From positions 1-64,000 of the forward strand of contig NZ_JNIF01000003.1 of assembly GCF_000702445.1 (NCBI RefSeq): DNA of 64,000 bases, read 5' to 3'. Shown here piece by piece: positions 35,558-45,622 of this stretch; within the stretch, counting starts at the first letter, position 1, and every line of letters starts with the position of its first letter. The position numbers and the translations under genes were made by a program. The notes under the pieces are model-generated. The model did no database searches and was not told the DNA's origin. It saw nothing but the letters and a program-made list of their open reading frames with translations. The stretch is from Bryobacter aggregatus MPL3. Its GTDB lineage: Bacteria; Acidobacteriota; Terriglobia; Bryobacterales; Bryobacteraceae.

Positions 35558-35980
35558 ATGATGCGCCTTGATCTGCTCTACATTGGCAAAGCTCGCGACG
35601 AACACTCCAACGCGATGGCAGAAGAATTCCTGAAGCGCACCGGCCGCTGGGCCACCGTCTCCATGCGCGAGATCCACCCCGGCCGCTACGACCTCTTCGC
35701 CAAACACTCTGCCGCCCACAAAGTCTTCCTCGACCCGGCTGGCAAAAATTGGGATTCCGCCCGTTTCATCGAATTCACCGCCGATGCCGAACGTCTCTCC
35801 CGCGATATCGTCTTCCTGATTGGCGGCCACGACGGTCTTCCGCCCGCCTGGAAGCCCAAAGCCGACCTGCTTTTATCGCTGTCACCAATGACCTTTCCGC
35901 ACGAACTGGCCCGGGCAATGTTGGCCGAACAGATCTATCGCGCCTTCGCCACCCTGCGCGGGCATCCCTATCCCCGCTAA
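35558..35980 (+). CDS. rlmH: 23S rRNA pseudouridine-1915 N3-methyltransferase
   Basis: A 140-aa SPOUT methyltransferase. The knot region VFLIGGHDGLP and the C-terminal LSLSPMTFPHELARAMLAEQ are characteristic of RlmH. It uses SAM to methylate the pseudouridine in helix 69. It is divergent from the PP2C gene with 22 bases between starts. Two adjacent ATG codons are possible starts. Confidence 0.92.
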   Translation: MMRLDLLYIGKARDEHSNAMAEEFLKRTGRWATVSMREIHPGRYDLFAKHSAAHKVFLDPAGKNWDSARFIEFTADAERLSRDIVFLIGGHDGLPPAWKPKADLLLSLSPMTFPHELARAMLAEQIYRAFATLRGHPYPR

Positions 35981-35991
35981 ACTGAAAGTTC

Positions 35992-36837
35992 ATGTCTTGG
36001 TTTAAGCGCGACAAGCCCGGCGTCGATACCCCAAGCGATGCCGATCGCACGGTACGCACCGAAGGCCTATGGGTCAAATGCGAAGGCTGCAAGCAGATCA
36101 TCTTCCGGCAGGATCTTGAAGAGAATCATAACGTTTGCAGCAAATGCAACTATCACTTCCGCATCGATGCACGAGAGCGGATGAATCTCCTCTTCGACAA
36201 GGTCTGGACGGAGTTTGACGCCGATCTGGTCTCCACCGATCCGATGACCTTCTCCGATTCGAAGCCCTATAAGGCCCGGCTCAAGGCCATGCAGGAGAGC
36301 ACCGGCAGTAAGGACGCTGTCCTCAGCGGCCAGGGCCGTATCGGCACACACACAGTTAACGCCTGCGCCATGGAGCTGAAGTTCATTGGCGGCAGCATGG
36401 GCGCCGTGGTGGGAGAAAAGATCACCCGGGCCGTCGAGCGCTCGCTCGCAGGCCGGCAGCCGCTGGTTGTGGTCAGCGCCACCGGTGGCGCGCGCATGCA
36501 GGAAGGCGCCGTCAGCCTGATGCAGATGGCGAAGATTTCGAGCGCCCTGATGCGTCTGGACGAGGCGTCCATCCCCTACATCAGCATCCTCACCGACCCC
36601 ACCACGGGCGGCGTCACCGCCTCCTTTGCCATGCTGGGCGATCTGAATATTGCCGAACCCGGCGCGCTCATCGGCTTTGCCGGCCCGCGCGTCATCGAGC
36701 AGACCATCCGCCAGAAACTACCCGAAGGTTTCCAGCGCAGCGAATTTCTGGTGGCCCACGGCTTTCTCGACGCCATCGTCTCCCGTCAGGATCTTCGCCC
36801 CTATCTCGCACGCAGCTTCGACTTTTTCGTGAACTGA
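35992..36837 (+). CDS. accD: Acetyl-CoA carboxylase carboxyltransferase subunit beta
   Basis: A 281-aa protein. An N-terminal Cys4 zinc ribbon (CEGC at about 26-29, CSKC at about 45-48) precedes the crotonase-like carboxyltransferase fold with SATGGARMQEGAVSLMQM. It transfers carboxyl from biotin to acetyl-CoA to form malonyl-CoA. accA is not in the window. It follows rlmH by 11 bases. Confidence 0.95.
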   Translation: MSWFKRDKPGVDTPSDADRTVRTEGLWVKCEGCKQIIFRQDLEENHNVCSKCNYHFRIDARERMNLLFDKVWTEFDADLVSTDPMTFSDSKPYKARLKAMQESTGSKDAVLSGQGRIGTHTVNACAMELKFIGGSMGAVVGEKITRAVERSLAGRQPLVVVSATGGARMQEGAVSLMQMAKISSALMRLDEASIPYISILTDPTTGGVTASFAMLGDLNIAEPGALIGFAGPRVIEQTIRQKLPEGFQRSEFLVAHGFLDAIVSRQDLRPYLARSFDFFVN

Positions 36838-36843
36838 CACGGC

Positions 36844-38400
36844 ATGGCTAGACTCCTCGCCTCCAGCCTTCTCGCGATCTCTGCCTTTGCCGCCGATTAC
36901 GACCTCATCATCCGTGGAGCGCGCATCGTCGATGGCAGCGCAAACCCATGGTTCCATGCAGACCTGGCGATCAGTGGCGGCAAGATCGCCAAGATCGGGA
37001 ACCTCACCGGCAAAACCGCCTCGCAAACCATTGGAGCCCAAGGCCGCATCGTCACCCCTGGCTTCATCGATGTCCACACGCACTCTGAAGGAGGCATCCT
37101 CCATCAGCCCCAGGCCGAAAACTTCCTGCGCGACGGCGTCACCAGCGTCGTCACCGGCAACTGCGGCGGCAGCGAACTCGACCTCAAAGACTTCTTCTCG
37201 AAGCTCAACCAGGCAAAGATCGGCATCAATCTCGCCACACTCATTGGCCACAATTCCATTCGCCGCGAGGTGATCGGGGCGGAAGACCGCAAGGCGACTC
37301 GGGCCGAAATGGAGCGAATGAAAGCGCTGGTCTCGAAGGCCATGGACGCGGGCGCGGTCGGATTCTCCACCGGTCTCGAATACGTACCCGGCACCTACTC
37401 AGCCACCGCCGAGCTGATCGAACTGGCGCAAGTCTCCGCGCGTTACGGCGGACTCTATGCGTCGCACATGCGCGATGAAGGCGACAAGGTGCTCGAGGCC
37501 ATCGCAGAGGCGATCGAAGTGGGCAGGCAGTCTGGCTCGCGGGTCCAGATCTCGCACCTCAAGCAGGACACCAAAGCCTTCTGGGGCAACACGCCGCAGA
37601 TGATCGAGCTGATTGAGAAGAACCGGCTCGCAGGCGTCGACATCACCGTCGATCAATATCCCTACATCGCCTACTCCACCACCCTCGCAACGACGCTGCC
37701 CACCTGGGCGCTCGCCGGCGGGCAGGAGAAGCTAGTGGAGCGGCTGCAAGACAAGGCCACCCGCAAGAAGATCTTCGACGAAACGCTCGACTTCAACACA
37801 AAGCGCGGCTATTCCGATTTCGAATACACAACCGTCGCCCGTTGCAGCTTTGAGCCGAGCTACGAAGGCAAGAACATCCGCCAAATCTCCGCGCTGCGCC
37901 GCTTGCCGCAATCACATGAATCAGACGTCGACACCGTGCTGCATCTGATGCAGCGCGGCGGCGTCAGCGTCGTCACCAAGGCGATGAGCGAAGATGATGT
38001 CGCGAGCATCATGCGCTATCGCAACACGGCAATCGCCAGCGACGGCGGCGTGGTCGCGATGGGCGCCGGGCGTCCGCACCCGCGCAACTACGGCACCAAC
38101 GCGCGTGTCATCAACGAGTATGTGCGGTTGCGCAAGCTGCTTTCGCTCGAAGAGGCCGTGCGCAAGATGACTTCCCTGCCCGCTCAGACCTTCGGCTTCC
38201 GCGATCGCGGACTGCTGCGCGAAGGCTATGCGGCAGACCTCGTGATCTTCGATCCCGAACAGGTGCGCGACAACGCGACCTTTGAAAATCCCCATCAGTT
38301 TTCCAGCGGCTTCGATGTCGTTCTGGTCAATGGAAAGATTGCCGTCGATGGCGGCAAAATTACCGCGCAACGCGGCGGACAGGTGTTGTTAAGACAGTAG
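36844..38400 (+). CDS. Exported D-aminoacylase/N-acyl-D-amino-acid deacylase
   Basis: A 518-aa amidohydrolase. A short signal peptide (LLASSLLAISAFAA) is followed by the metal-dependent hydrolase fold. Metal-site motifs DVHTHSE near residue 77, CGG near 108, YASHMRDEG near 205 and ISHLK near 235 are visible, with SDGGV near the end. It hydrolyses N-acyl-D-amino acids or related dipeptides, probably outside the cytoplasm. It is placed seven bases after accD. Confidence 0.9.
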   Translation: MARLLASSLLAISAFAADYDLIIRGARIVDGSANPWFHADLAISGGKIAKIGNLTGKTASQTIGAQGRIVTPGFIDVHTHSEGGILHQPQAENFLRDGVTSVVTGNCGGSELDLKDFFSKLNQAKIGINLATLIGHNSIRREVIGAEDRKATRAEMERMKALVSKAMDAGAVGFSTGLEYVPGTYSATAELIELAQVSARYGGLYASHMRDEGDKVLEAIAEAIEVGRQSGSRVQISHLKQDTKAFWGNTPQMIELIEKNRLAGVDITVDQYPYIAYSTTLATTLPTWALAGGQEKLVERLQDKATRKKIFDETLDFNTKRGYSDFEYTTVARCSFEPSYEGKNIRQISALRRLPQSHESDVDTVLHLMQRGGVSVVTKAMSEDDVASIMRYRNTAIASDGGVVAMGAGRPHPRNYGTNARVINEYVRLRKLLSLEEAVRKMTSLPAQTFGFRDRGLLREGYAADLVIFDPEQVRDNATFENPHQFSSGFDVVLVNGKIAVDGGKITAQRGGQVLLRQ

Positions 38401-40302
38401 ATGATTCAGTTCAGTCGAGTTGGGAAACGCTTTGGACATAAGGTCCTTTTTGATGACGTCAATTGGTTGATTGGCACCAAGGACCGCATCGGCCTGGTCG
38501 GCGCCAATGGCACCGGCAAGTCCACGTTGATGAAGATCATTGCCGGCATCGAGCAGATCGATTCCGGCGAGATGTCCACCATGCGCAACATGCGCATCGG
38601 CTATCTGCCGCAGGACGGCTTGAAGATGGTGGGCCGCAGCGTCTTCAATGAATGCGCCAGTGTTTTTGAGCCCATCCGGCAGATTGAGCGCGACATGGAA
38701 GCGGCTCTCCACGACATGTCCGATCTGGATCCCACCACCGAAGCCTACACTGCCGCGGCCGATCGATTCACCCGTCTCGATGCCGAATTCCGCGCCAAAG
38801 ACGGCTACACCATCGACATGCAGGTGGGCACCATCCTCACCGGCCTTGGCTTCAGCAAGGACGAGTGGGCCAAGCCGTGCGAAGAGTTCTCCGGTGGCTG
38901 GCAGATGCGCATCGCGCTCGCGAAGTTGCTGCTCGAGAAGCCCGAAGCCCTCCTGCTCGACGAACCCACCAACCACCTCGATCTCGAAGCCCGCAACTGG
39001 CTCGAAGAGTACCTCCACAACTACCCGAACACCTTCATCCTCATCTCGCACGACCGCTACTTCCTCGACGTCACCGTCTCGAAAATTGTCGAGGTGTGGA
39101 ACAAGAAAGTTAGTATCTATTCGGGCAACTACACGCACTACCAGCGGCAGAAGGAAGAGCGACTCGAGCAAATGCGCGCTGCCCAGCGCAACCAGCAGGA
39201 CCGCGTCGCTCAGATCGAAGCCTTCGTTGATCGCTTCCGCGCCAAGGCGACCAAGGCGAAACAGGCCCAGAGCCGTCTGCGCGAGCTCGAAAAGATGGAG
39301 ATGATCGAGATCCCTGAGGAGGAACCGATCATCCACTTCAAGTTCCCCGACCCCAAGCCCAGCGGCCGTGTCGTTGCTGAGTTCAAGAACGTCGCCAAGA
39401 GCTATGGCTCGAAGAAGGTGTTTGAGAACGCCAACTTCATGATCGAGCGCGGCGACCGCATTGCGCTGGTCGGCCACAACGGCGCCGGTAAGTCGACGCT
39501 CATCAAACTACTCACTGGTCTCGAAGGCCTGACGGCAGGCGAATACAAGCTCGGCCACAACGTCGAGTTCGACTACTTCGCCCAGGATCAATACAAGGCC
39601 CTCGACCCCGACTCGATCCTTCTCGATGACCTCTGCGCCACTGCTCCGAAGGCGACCGAAACCGAACTCCGTGGCCTGCTCGGCTGCTTTCTGTTCCGCG
39701 AAGAAGATGTCTTCAAGAAGATCGGCGTGCTGAGCGGTGGAGAACGCAACCGCTACGCCATCTGCAAGCTGCTCACCCAGCCCTCGAACTTCGTGCTGCT
39801 CGACGAGCCCACCAACCATCTCGATATGCGCGCCAAAGACATCCTGCTCGGCGCGTTGAAGAACTACGAAGGCACCGTCGTCTTCGTCAGCCACGACCGC
39901 TACTTCATCGACGAACTGGCCAAGAAAGTCTTCGAAGTCGCCAATGGTACGGTGAACATCTATCCGGGCAACTACGAAGAGTATCTGCGCGCAAAAACTC
40001 GCGTCATAGAGCCCGAAGCCGTCGTCGCCGCACCAGTAGAGAAAATCGCCGCCACCGAAGAGAAGACTTCCAATTCGAAGCGCGTGAATCCGATGAAGCT
40101 CAAGCAATTGCAGGATCGCTTGAAGCAAGTGGAAGCAGAAATCGCCACGCGGGAAGGCACTCTAGCGAAGCTCGACACCGAACTCAGCAATTACGTGAGT
40201 GCCGAAGAAAGTCTTCGTGTCTCGAGCGCCGCCGACCTCGAACGCTCTGCGATCGAGCAACTGATGGCCGAATGGGAATCAGTTTCGGAACAGCTCAGTT
40301 AG
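38401..40302 (+). CDS. ABC-F family ATPase
   Basis: A 633-aa soluble protein with two ABC cassettes. The first Walker A is GANGTGKST near residue 36, with SGGWQMR and LLLDEPTNHLD. A linker with charged helices follows. The second Walker A is GHNGAGKST near residue 360, with LSGGERNR and LLDEPTNHLD. A coiled-coil C-terminal extension resembles Uup-type proteins. ABC-F proteins act on ribosomes, not transport. The ATG directly follows the stop of the D-aminoacylase. Confidence 0.92.
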   Translation: MIQFSRVGKRFGHKVLFDDVNWLIGTKDRIGLVGANGTGKSTLMKIIAGIEQIDSGEMSTMRNMRIGYLPQDGLKMVGRSVFNECASVFEPIRQIERDMEAALHDMSDLDPTTEAYTAAADRFTRLDAEFRAKDGYTIDMQVGTILTGLGFSKDEWAKPCEEFSGGWQMRIALAKLLLEKPEALLLDEPTNHLDLEARNWLEEYLHNYPNTFILISHDRYFLDVTVSKIVEVWNKKVSIYSGNYTHYQRQKEERLEQMRAAQRNQQDRVAQIEAFVDRFRAKATKAKQAQSRLRELEKMEMIEIPEEEPIIHFKFPDPKPSGRVVAEFKNVAKSYGSKKVFENANFMIERGDRIALVGHNGAGKSTLIKLLTGLEGLTAGEYKLGHNVEFDYFAQDQYKALDPDSILLDDLCATAPKATETELRGLLGCFLFREEDVFKKIGVLSGGERNRYAICKLLTQPSNFVLLDEPTNHLDMRAKDILLGALKNYEGTVVFVSHDRYFIDELAKKVFEVANGTVNIYPGNYEEYLRAKTRVIEPEAVVAAPVEKIAATEEKTSNSKRVNPMKLKQLQDRLKQVEAEIATREGTLAKLDTELSNYVSAEESLRVSSAADLERSAIEQLMAEWESVSEQLS

Positions 40303-40405
40303 GCCAAATTGTCGGAGCATACACGGGGTCTGGATAGAGGACGCTCAGAATCTTATCGATGATCTGATGGCCGACATTCGGACCATTTGTCAGGATGACC
40401 GCGCC

Positions 40406-41305
40406 CTACTTGCGCTTCGGGTGAAAGAAGGCAAAGGTCTTCACATCGCTGTCCGCAGCGGTATGATCGACGATGATCTCCTCATTGATCTTGACGACAT
40501 GCCAACCGAGGCCAAAGCCGCTGGCTACGCTGCAACGCTTCGGGTCTTTCGCTGCTTTGCAAAGCACCGAAGACATCTCGCGCGTCGTCTGATTGCGGGT
40601 GATCTTCCATCTCTCCGGGTCGCGCCGCATCGCCTCGATCAGGAACTTCGCATAATCGCAACGGTGGAGCGAAGCAGATCCGCCGCGGACCACTTCGTAC
40701 GCGATTCGTCCTCCACCGGCTTCGCCTGTCTGTCCTTCCACCATTCCCGAGGCGTATACGAAGTCTCGTGCATCCCGATGGGCTCGAACACATACTGCTG
40801 GACGCTTCTCCGCAAAGTGCGCCGCATAATCAAAACCCTCGCCAGAGTATCCAAACGCAGTGCCTGGCTGCCATTGGAACTGCAACTTGTTCTTGGTTTG
40901 GTAACGCCAGTTCGGAAAGGCGCTTTGGTGAGACAGGCAAAGGCGCGTCGTCAGCAATTCATGCCAGTGGTTGTCCTTCACATCCTCATCCACCCAATAG
41001 GGAGAGATAGGTTCGTCCAGTGATAATCTGCCCGCCGCTGCCAGACGCAGCAACAGTTCGGCTGTAATGGGTTTCGTCAGGGAAGCAACGTTGTAAAGTG
41101 TCCGTGCATTCGCTGGCGGCCCGCCCGGCACCTGGTCTCCATAAAACGCAGTCCACACCAGCTTGCCATCCTCAATCCATCCAATCCCAACACCCGTCAC
41201 TTGGAAGGCCTTGAGCCAAACCGGCATTCTTTCGTTCAATCGACTCGGCTGTGCCAGACACGCCATCGAGATCAGGAGCATCAGGAAGATCCGCAGAACT
41301 CCTAG
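40406..41305 (-). pseudogene. Serine beta-lactamase/esterase family protein with two frameshifts
   Basis: The signal peptide region and the catalytic SLTK (SxxK) motif are intact in the N-terminal frame, as is GTAFGYSGEGFDY, the family's YxN-like region. Around 40803-40815 the frame switches: QQYVFEPIGMHETSYTP, the expected continuation, lies one frame away. It returns near 40655, where one base is missing before DYAKFLIEAM. The C-terminal HTA motif (VDHTAAD) is present. It is either a decayed gene or two residual sequencing indels. The start is uncertain, and the frame is open further upstream to 41401. Confidence 0.75.
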
Positions 41306-41346
41306 ACAGGGCACCTGCCTTCCGGTTAGCCAGCTAAACTGAAAGA

Positions 41347-42456
41347 ATGAGACGTCGCGACCTGCTCTTGTCTGCGCTGGCCCTGAAGGCCAGTCCAGCA
41401 ACTGCCCAAACCAAGGGTGAGTGGCGCAACCAGCAATCCGGCATGGCCTACCGGCAGCTGGGCCGCACCGGCTACATGGTGAGCGAGATCGTGATGGGCG
41501 GCAACACCATCTCTCCGAAAAACTACGATCATGTGCTCGCCGCGATCGACATGGGGCTCAATTATCTGGACACCGCGCCCGCCTACGGGGGCGGCCAAAG
41601 TGAGCTTGGTTACGCCGAGGTCCTGAAGATCCGCAAGCGCGACCAGTTCTTCCTGAACTCCAAAGTCTCGCTCTGGGATATCAATCGCAACCGCCTCTAT
41701 CAGGACATCTACAAGAGCCTCGACGACACCGAACAGAAGCGCCTGCGCCATCTGGCGCTCGATGAGATTGCCCGCCGCAAGGCGGACGCGCCCGACTACT
41801 TCATCAATTACTTCAACGGCCAGCGCGATGAACTCGACCAGGCCTCGCTCGCCAATGTCATGGCCGCGCAGTATGGCAGCAAGATCGATCGTGCAAAAAA
41901 TTACCGGCAGCTCATCCTTGATAGCGTCGACCAGTCGCTGCAGACTCTCGGCACCGATCACCTCGATCTGCTGATGTGCCCGCACGGCGCCAATACACCT
42001 TACGAAATTCAGAATCACCCGGAGATCTTCGAGGCTTTCGAGACCTTGAAGAAGGCTGGCAAGGCCCGTCATCTCGGCCTGTCCTCGCACACAGACCCCG
42101 GCGGCGTTCTCGAAGCCGCCGCCAAAACGAAAATGTATTCGGTGGCGATGGTCGCCTACAATATGGTGAACTCGCCCTACGTCAGTGGCGCAATCGCCGC
42201 GGCCAAGCAGTCCGGCATGGGCATCATCTCAATGAAGAGCGCCCGGCCCTTCAATTTCCGAGCCCCGCGCGAAACGCCCGCAGCGCAGATGAACCAGTTG
42301 CACGCCGCGGTTCCCGGCGATTTGAAGCCGATGATGAAGGCTTATCTCTGGAATCTGCGCAACCCGAATCTCACCGCCGCCATCTCCGAGATGGCCACAA
42401 TGGAACACGTCAAAGACAACGTGCCGCTTGCCGGCGCGAAGGAGAAGGCAGCTTAA
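41347..42456 (+). CDS. Exported aldo/keto reductase
   Basis: A 369-aa protein with an N-terminal MRRRDLLLSALAL Tat-like signal, then an AKR barrel. LGRTGYMVSEIVMGG and YLDTAPAYGGGQSE contain the Asp-Tyr of the catalytic tetrad. It continues to a C-terminal cofactor region with LGLSSHTD. An inserted helical segment at about 115-180 is longer than in standard AKRs. It is divergent from the beta-lactamase-like gene and four bases from the hydrolase. Confidence 0.82.
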   Translation: MRRRDLLLSALALKASPATAQTKGEWRNQQSGMAYRQLGRTGYMVSEIVMGGNTISPKNYDHVLAAIDMGLNYLDTAPAYGGGQSELGYAEVLKIRKRDQFFLNSKVSLWDINRNRLYQDIYKSLDDTEQKRLRHLALDEIARRKADAPDYFINYFNGQRDELDQASLANVMAAQYGSKIDRAKNYRQLILDSVDQSLQTLGTDHLDLLMCPHGANTPYEIQNHPEIFEAFETLKKAGKARHLGLSSHTDPGGVLEAAAKTKMYSVAMVAYNMVNSPYVSGAIAAAKQSGMGIISMKSARPFNFRAPRETPAAQMNQLHAAVPGDLKPMMKAYLWNLRNPNLTAAISEMATMEHVKDNVPLAGAKEKAA

Positions 42457-42459
42457 AGG

Positions 42460-43518
42460 ATGTTGAAGGCGAAGTATGAACGGTGGCTCGATCGCTGGGA
42501 GACCGATCTGGCTACCCGGTCCACCGACCGCGTGGTGCGCCCCTTTGAATGGGGTACGGAATGGCTCACCGATCTGAATCTGCCGGGTCTCCGGGCCTAC
42601 GATGGACAGAACCCCGAAGCCTGGATCCGCGAAGTGAACCAGGCTGCGATCAAGAACGGCAGCGACTTCTTCCAGCACACAACGCCGAAAGATTTCACGC
42701 TCGACGGCGAATGGCTGCGCTTCACCTCTCCGGTGGATTCGCCCTATCCCGAAAACAATCTCGTCGAAGCCCGCTGGTTCCCGATGCCTGAGGGCAAAGA
42801 GAACCGCCGCAAGCGCGCCGTCATCGTCTTACCGCACTGGAACTCGCACGCCGAACAGCATGTCGCCCTCTGCCAGGGCTTCCAGAAGCTCGGCATCCCT
42901 GCCCTGCGCCTGAGTCTGCCCTATCATGACCGCCGCATGCCGCCGCCGCTCACCCGCGCCGACTACGCCGTGTCTTCCAATATCGGACGCACCATCCACG
43001 CCACGCGCCAGGCCGTTCTCGACATCCGCGCCTGCGTCGATTGGCTCGAACAAAGTGGCATTGAGCACATCGGCATCGTCGGCACCAGTCTCGGCTCCTG
43101 TTACTCCTTCCTCGCTAGCGCCTACGACAAGCGGCTGAAGGTCAATGTCTTCAACCATTGCTCGGCCCGCTTCGGCGACGTCGTCTGGACTGGCCTTTCC
43201 ACGCGCCACATCAAGAAGAGTCTCGAGGAGAATCTCAGCCTCGAACGCCTCCAGGGTGTCTGGGACGTCATGAGTCCCCGCTTCTATATGGCGCAGTTTG
43301 CCAAGCAGCAAGAGAAGAAAAACCTCTTTATTTACACCACCTACGACACCACCTTCTTGCCGCGTTACTCGGAAGAGATCCTCGCCGACGTCAAGAGCCA
43401 CGGCGCACCGCATAAATTGGTCATCCTTCCCTGCGGTCATTACACGATGGGCGAGACGCCCTTCAAGTTCATCGTCGGCTATCACATCATTTCTCACATT
43501 GCTCGAAAATTAGGCTAA
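42460..43518 (+). CDS. Alpha/beta hydrolase
   Basis: A 352-aa enzyme. The nucleophile elbow is GTSLGSCYS (Ser near 207), and GHYTMGE near the C-terminus supplies a likely catalytic His. An N-terminal cap of about 110 residues precedes the core. No signal peptide is seen. The substrate is unknown. It is probably cotranscribed with the aldo/keto reductase. Confidence 0.8.
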   Translation: MLKAKYERWLDRWETDLATRSTDRVVRPFEWGTEWLTDLNLPGLRAYDGQNPEAWIREVNQAAIKNGSDFFQHTTPKDFTLDGEWLRFTSPVDSPYPENNLVEARWFPMPEGKENRRKRAVIVLPHWNSHAEQHVALCQGFQKLGIPALRLSLPYHDRRMPPPLTRADYAVSSNIGRTIHATRQAVLDIRACVDWLEQSGIEHIGIVGTSLGSCYSFLASAYDKRLKVNVFNHCSARFGDVVWTGLSTRHIKKSLEENLSLERLQGVWDVMSPRFYMAQFAKQQEKKNLFIYTTYDTTFLPRYSEEILADVKSHGAPHKLVILPCGHYTMGETPFKFIVGYHIISHIARKLG

Positions 43519-43528
43519 CCGCGTCCCC

Positions 43529-44086
43529 ATGCGTCAGTCTATTGGACAGATGCAGGGGACTGACGCCGAGATCATCGGTCTGATCCGCAATGGCGACAAG
43601 AGTGCCTACAAGGTGCTCGTGGATCGTCACAGCCGGATGATCTTCCGGGTTGCCTACCGCATCACTCGCAACGAAGGAGACAGCGAAGATGTGGTGCAAG
43701 AGAGCTTTTTACGGGCCTATCGAAATTTGGAACGCTTTGACGAGCGAGCCAGCTTCGGCACCTGGCTCCAACGCATCGCAACCAACTGCTCGCTCGATCT
43801 GGTCCGCAAACGCAAGCACACGGCAGACACTGGCGGCGAGGTTCCGGACTACGCCGACGCGGCCCCCAAGCCCGACCGGCTCCTCGAAAGCAGCCGCATG
43901 CGCGAGCAACTGGAGCGCGGCATGCAAACCCTGAGTGAGCAGGAGCGCGAAGCCTTTTTGATGCGCCACATCGAAGGGCAATCGATTCCCGAAATCAGCG
44001 ACAAACTGGCGATCGGCATCAGTGCTGCCAAGCATAGTGTCTTTCGTGCAGTGGAGAAATTGAGGCGTTATGCAGCAGGACGATGA
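43529..44086 (+). CDS. ECF-type RNA polymerase sigma factor
   Basis: A 185-aa protein. The sigma-2 region lies at about residues 25-90 (RITRNEGDSEDVVQESFLRAY). The sigma-4 region lies at about 130-183, with the helix-turn-helix in QSIPEISDKLAIGISAAKHSVF. The downstream gene starts 17 bases before its stop, so sigma factor and membrane partner are coupled, as usual for ECF sigma and anti-sigma pairs. Confidence 0.9.
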   Translation: MRQSIGQMQGTDAEIIGLIRNGDKSAYKVLVDRHSRMIFRVAYRITRNEGDSEDVVQESFLRAYRNLERFDERASFGTWLQRIATNCSLDLVRKRKHTADTGGEVPDYADAAPKPDRLLESSRMREQLERGMQTLSEQEREAFLMRHIEGQSIPEISDKLAIGISAAKHSVFRAVEKLRRYAAGR

Positions 44087-44645
44087 AGAGTTGATCATCC
44101 CTGAGCCCGATGCCGCGTTCGAAGATCGCATCTGGGCCCGGGTCTCCCGGCAGATCGATCAGGAAGCGAAGAAAAGCTGGAACTGGAAGTGGTTTGCCGT
44201 GCCCGTGCTGGCAACAGCGGCGCTCGCCATTGCCTTCTTCGCCGGACGGGTCAGCAAAGACCCCGACGGCATCACCGCCATTGCCTATCTGCCGCAGGAA
44301 AAGATGCTGCGCGCCGCCACCGTCGAGCACCTCGATCGCAGCAAGATGGTGCTGATCGAAACCACCAACAGCATCGGCCACAAACTGCCACGGGGCCGGG
44401 CCGAAGAACTCATTGCCAACAATCGCCTGCTCCGCCGCAGCGCGGTGCAGGCAGGACAAATCCAAACAGCGGAACTGCTCGAAGAACTCGAACGAATCCT
44501 CGTCGAGATCGCTCGCAGCCCCGAATCCATGAACCGCGAGGAAGCCACGGCACTCCAGGCACGCATTCGTGAACAGGGTCTACTCTTTCGCGTGCGCCTT
44601 CTCGAAAACGAACAGAAACAACCCAAGGAGCTAGACGCAGAATGA
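44070..44645 (+). CDS. Membrane protein, probable anti-sigma partner
   Basis: A 191-aa protein. A cytoplasmic N-terminal 40 residues is followed by one membrane helix (about 43-60) and a helical exterior domain. It lacks a zinc-binding anti-sigma motif, so the role is inferred from overlap with the ECF sigma gene. It overlaps the next HEAT-repeat gene by four bases. Confidence 0.65.
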   Translation: MQQDDEELIIPEPDAAFEDRIWARVSRQIDQEAKKSWNWKWFAVPVLATAALAIAFFAGRVSKDPDGITAIAYLPQEKMLRAATVEHLDRSKMVLIETTNSIGHKLPRGRAEELIANNRLLRRSAVQAGQIQTAELLEELERILVEIARSPESMNREEATALQARIREQGLLFRVRLLENEQKQPKELDAE

Positions 44646-45622
44646 AACTGCTATTGCCATTGACCCTCACCGGCGCCCTGTTGCTGGGCTACGTTGCGGA
44701 CGAAAAGAATTACCAGGAAGCCCTGTCCAGAATCGATAGCCGCGATTACAACGTCGCACTTGCCAAGTTGCGCACAGAGATCAACTCGGCCACTTCCCGC
44801 GCCGACGCAGCGATGTACTGGAGCGCCTACATCAAGAACAAACTCGGCGAGCGTAACGAGGCGCTGAAGCTGCTCGCCGACATGCAGCAGAAGTTCGGCA
44901 AGAGTTCCTGGATGGACGACGCACGCGCTCTGCAGCTCGAAATCCAACAGGCCTCCGGCAAGAAGATCTCCCCTGAAGAGCAGGCCGACGAAGACCTCAA
45001 GCTGATGGCGATCCAAGGCCTCATGAATGCCGAACCCGAACGCAGCATCCCGCTCCTTGAGCAGATCTTAAATTCCCAAAAGAGTCCTCGGCTGAAGAAG
45101 CAGGCTCTCTTCGTTCTGGGCCAAAGTAGCAATAGCAAGGCGCAGGAAGTGATCGGCCGCATCGCCAAAGGCACCGGCAATCCCGAGCTGCAAAAGATGG
45201 CCATCCACAGCCTCGGTATCGGTGGCAAAAAGAATGCCCCCATCCTCGAAGACGTCTACAAAAGCTCCAGCGACCTCGCCGTCAAGAAGGAAATTCTGCA
45301 CAGCTTCATGATCATGGGAGAGAAGGATCGTCTCGGCTCTCTGGCCAGGAGCGAACCCGACGAATCGCTGCGATCGCAGGCCATCCACCAGCTCGGCATC
45401 AGCGGCGGCAAGGAGTATTTGGTCCAGCTTTACGGCACGGAAACCAGTCTAAAAGTGAAGAAGCAGATCATGCACGGCCTCTTCGTCGGCGGAGCCGCCA
45501 AGGAACTCGTGCAGGTGGCCCGCTCTGAAAAAGATCCGGAGTTGAAGAAGGAAGCCTTCCGCTCGCTCAGCATGATGAACAGCAAAGAAGCGACAGACTT
45601 TATGATGGAGATCCTCAAATGA
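44642..45622 (+). CDS. Exported HEAT-repeat protein
   Basis: A 326-aa protein with an N-terminal hydrophobic signal (LLLPLTLTGALLLGY). A TPR-like helical part at about 20-105 precedes six or more HEAT repeats of about 30 residues, each with the pattern LKKQALFVLGQ or LRSQAIHQLGI. HEAT arrays are protein-binding scaffolds. It is part of the sigma/anti-sigma operon and could be an extracytoplasmic sensor for it. Confidence 0.8.
   Translation: MKLLLPLTLTGALLLGYVADEKNYQEALSRIDSRDYNVALAKLRTEINSATSRADAAMYWSAYIKNKLGERNEALKLLADMQQKFGKSSWMDDARALQLEIQQASGKKISPEEQADEDLKLMAIQGLMNAEPERSIPLLEQILNSQKSPRLKKQALFVLGQSSNSKAQEVIGRIAKGTGNPELQKMAIHSLGIGGKKNAPILEDVYKSSSDLAVKKEILHSFMIMGEKDRLGSLARSEPDESLRSQAIHQLGISGGKEYLVQLYGTETSLKVKKQIMHGLFVGGAAKELVQVARSEKDPELKKEAFRSLSMMNSKEATDFMMEILK

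Noticed and set aside
38389-39477. 362-codon open frame antisense to the ABC-F gene
   Set aside because: The plus-strand gene has full ABC-F motifs. The antisense frame has no recognisable motif or start context.
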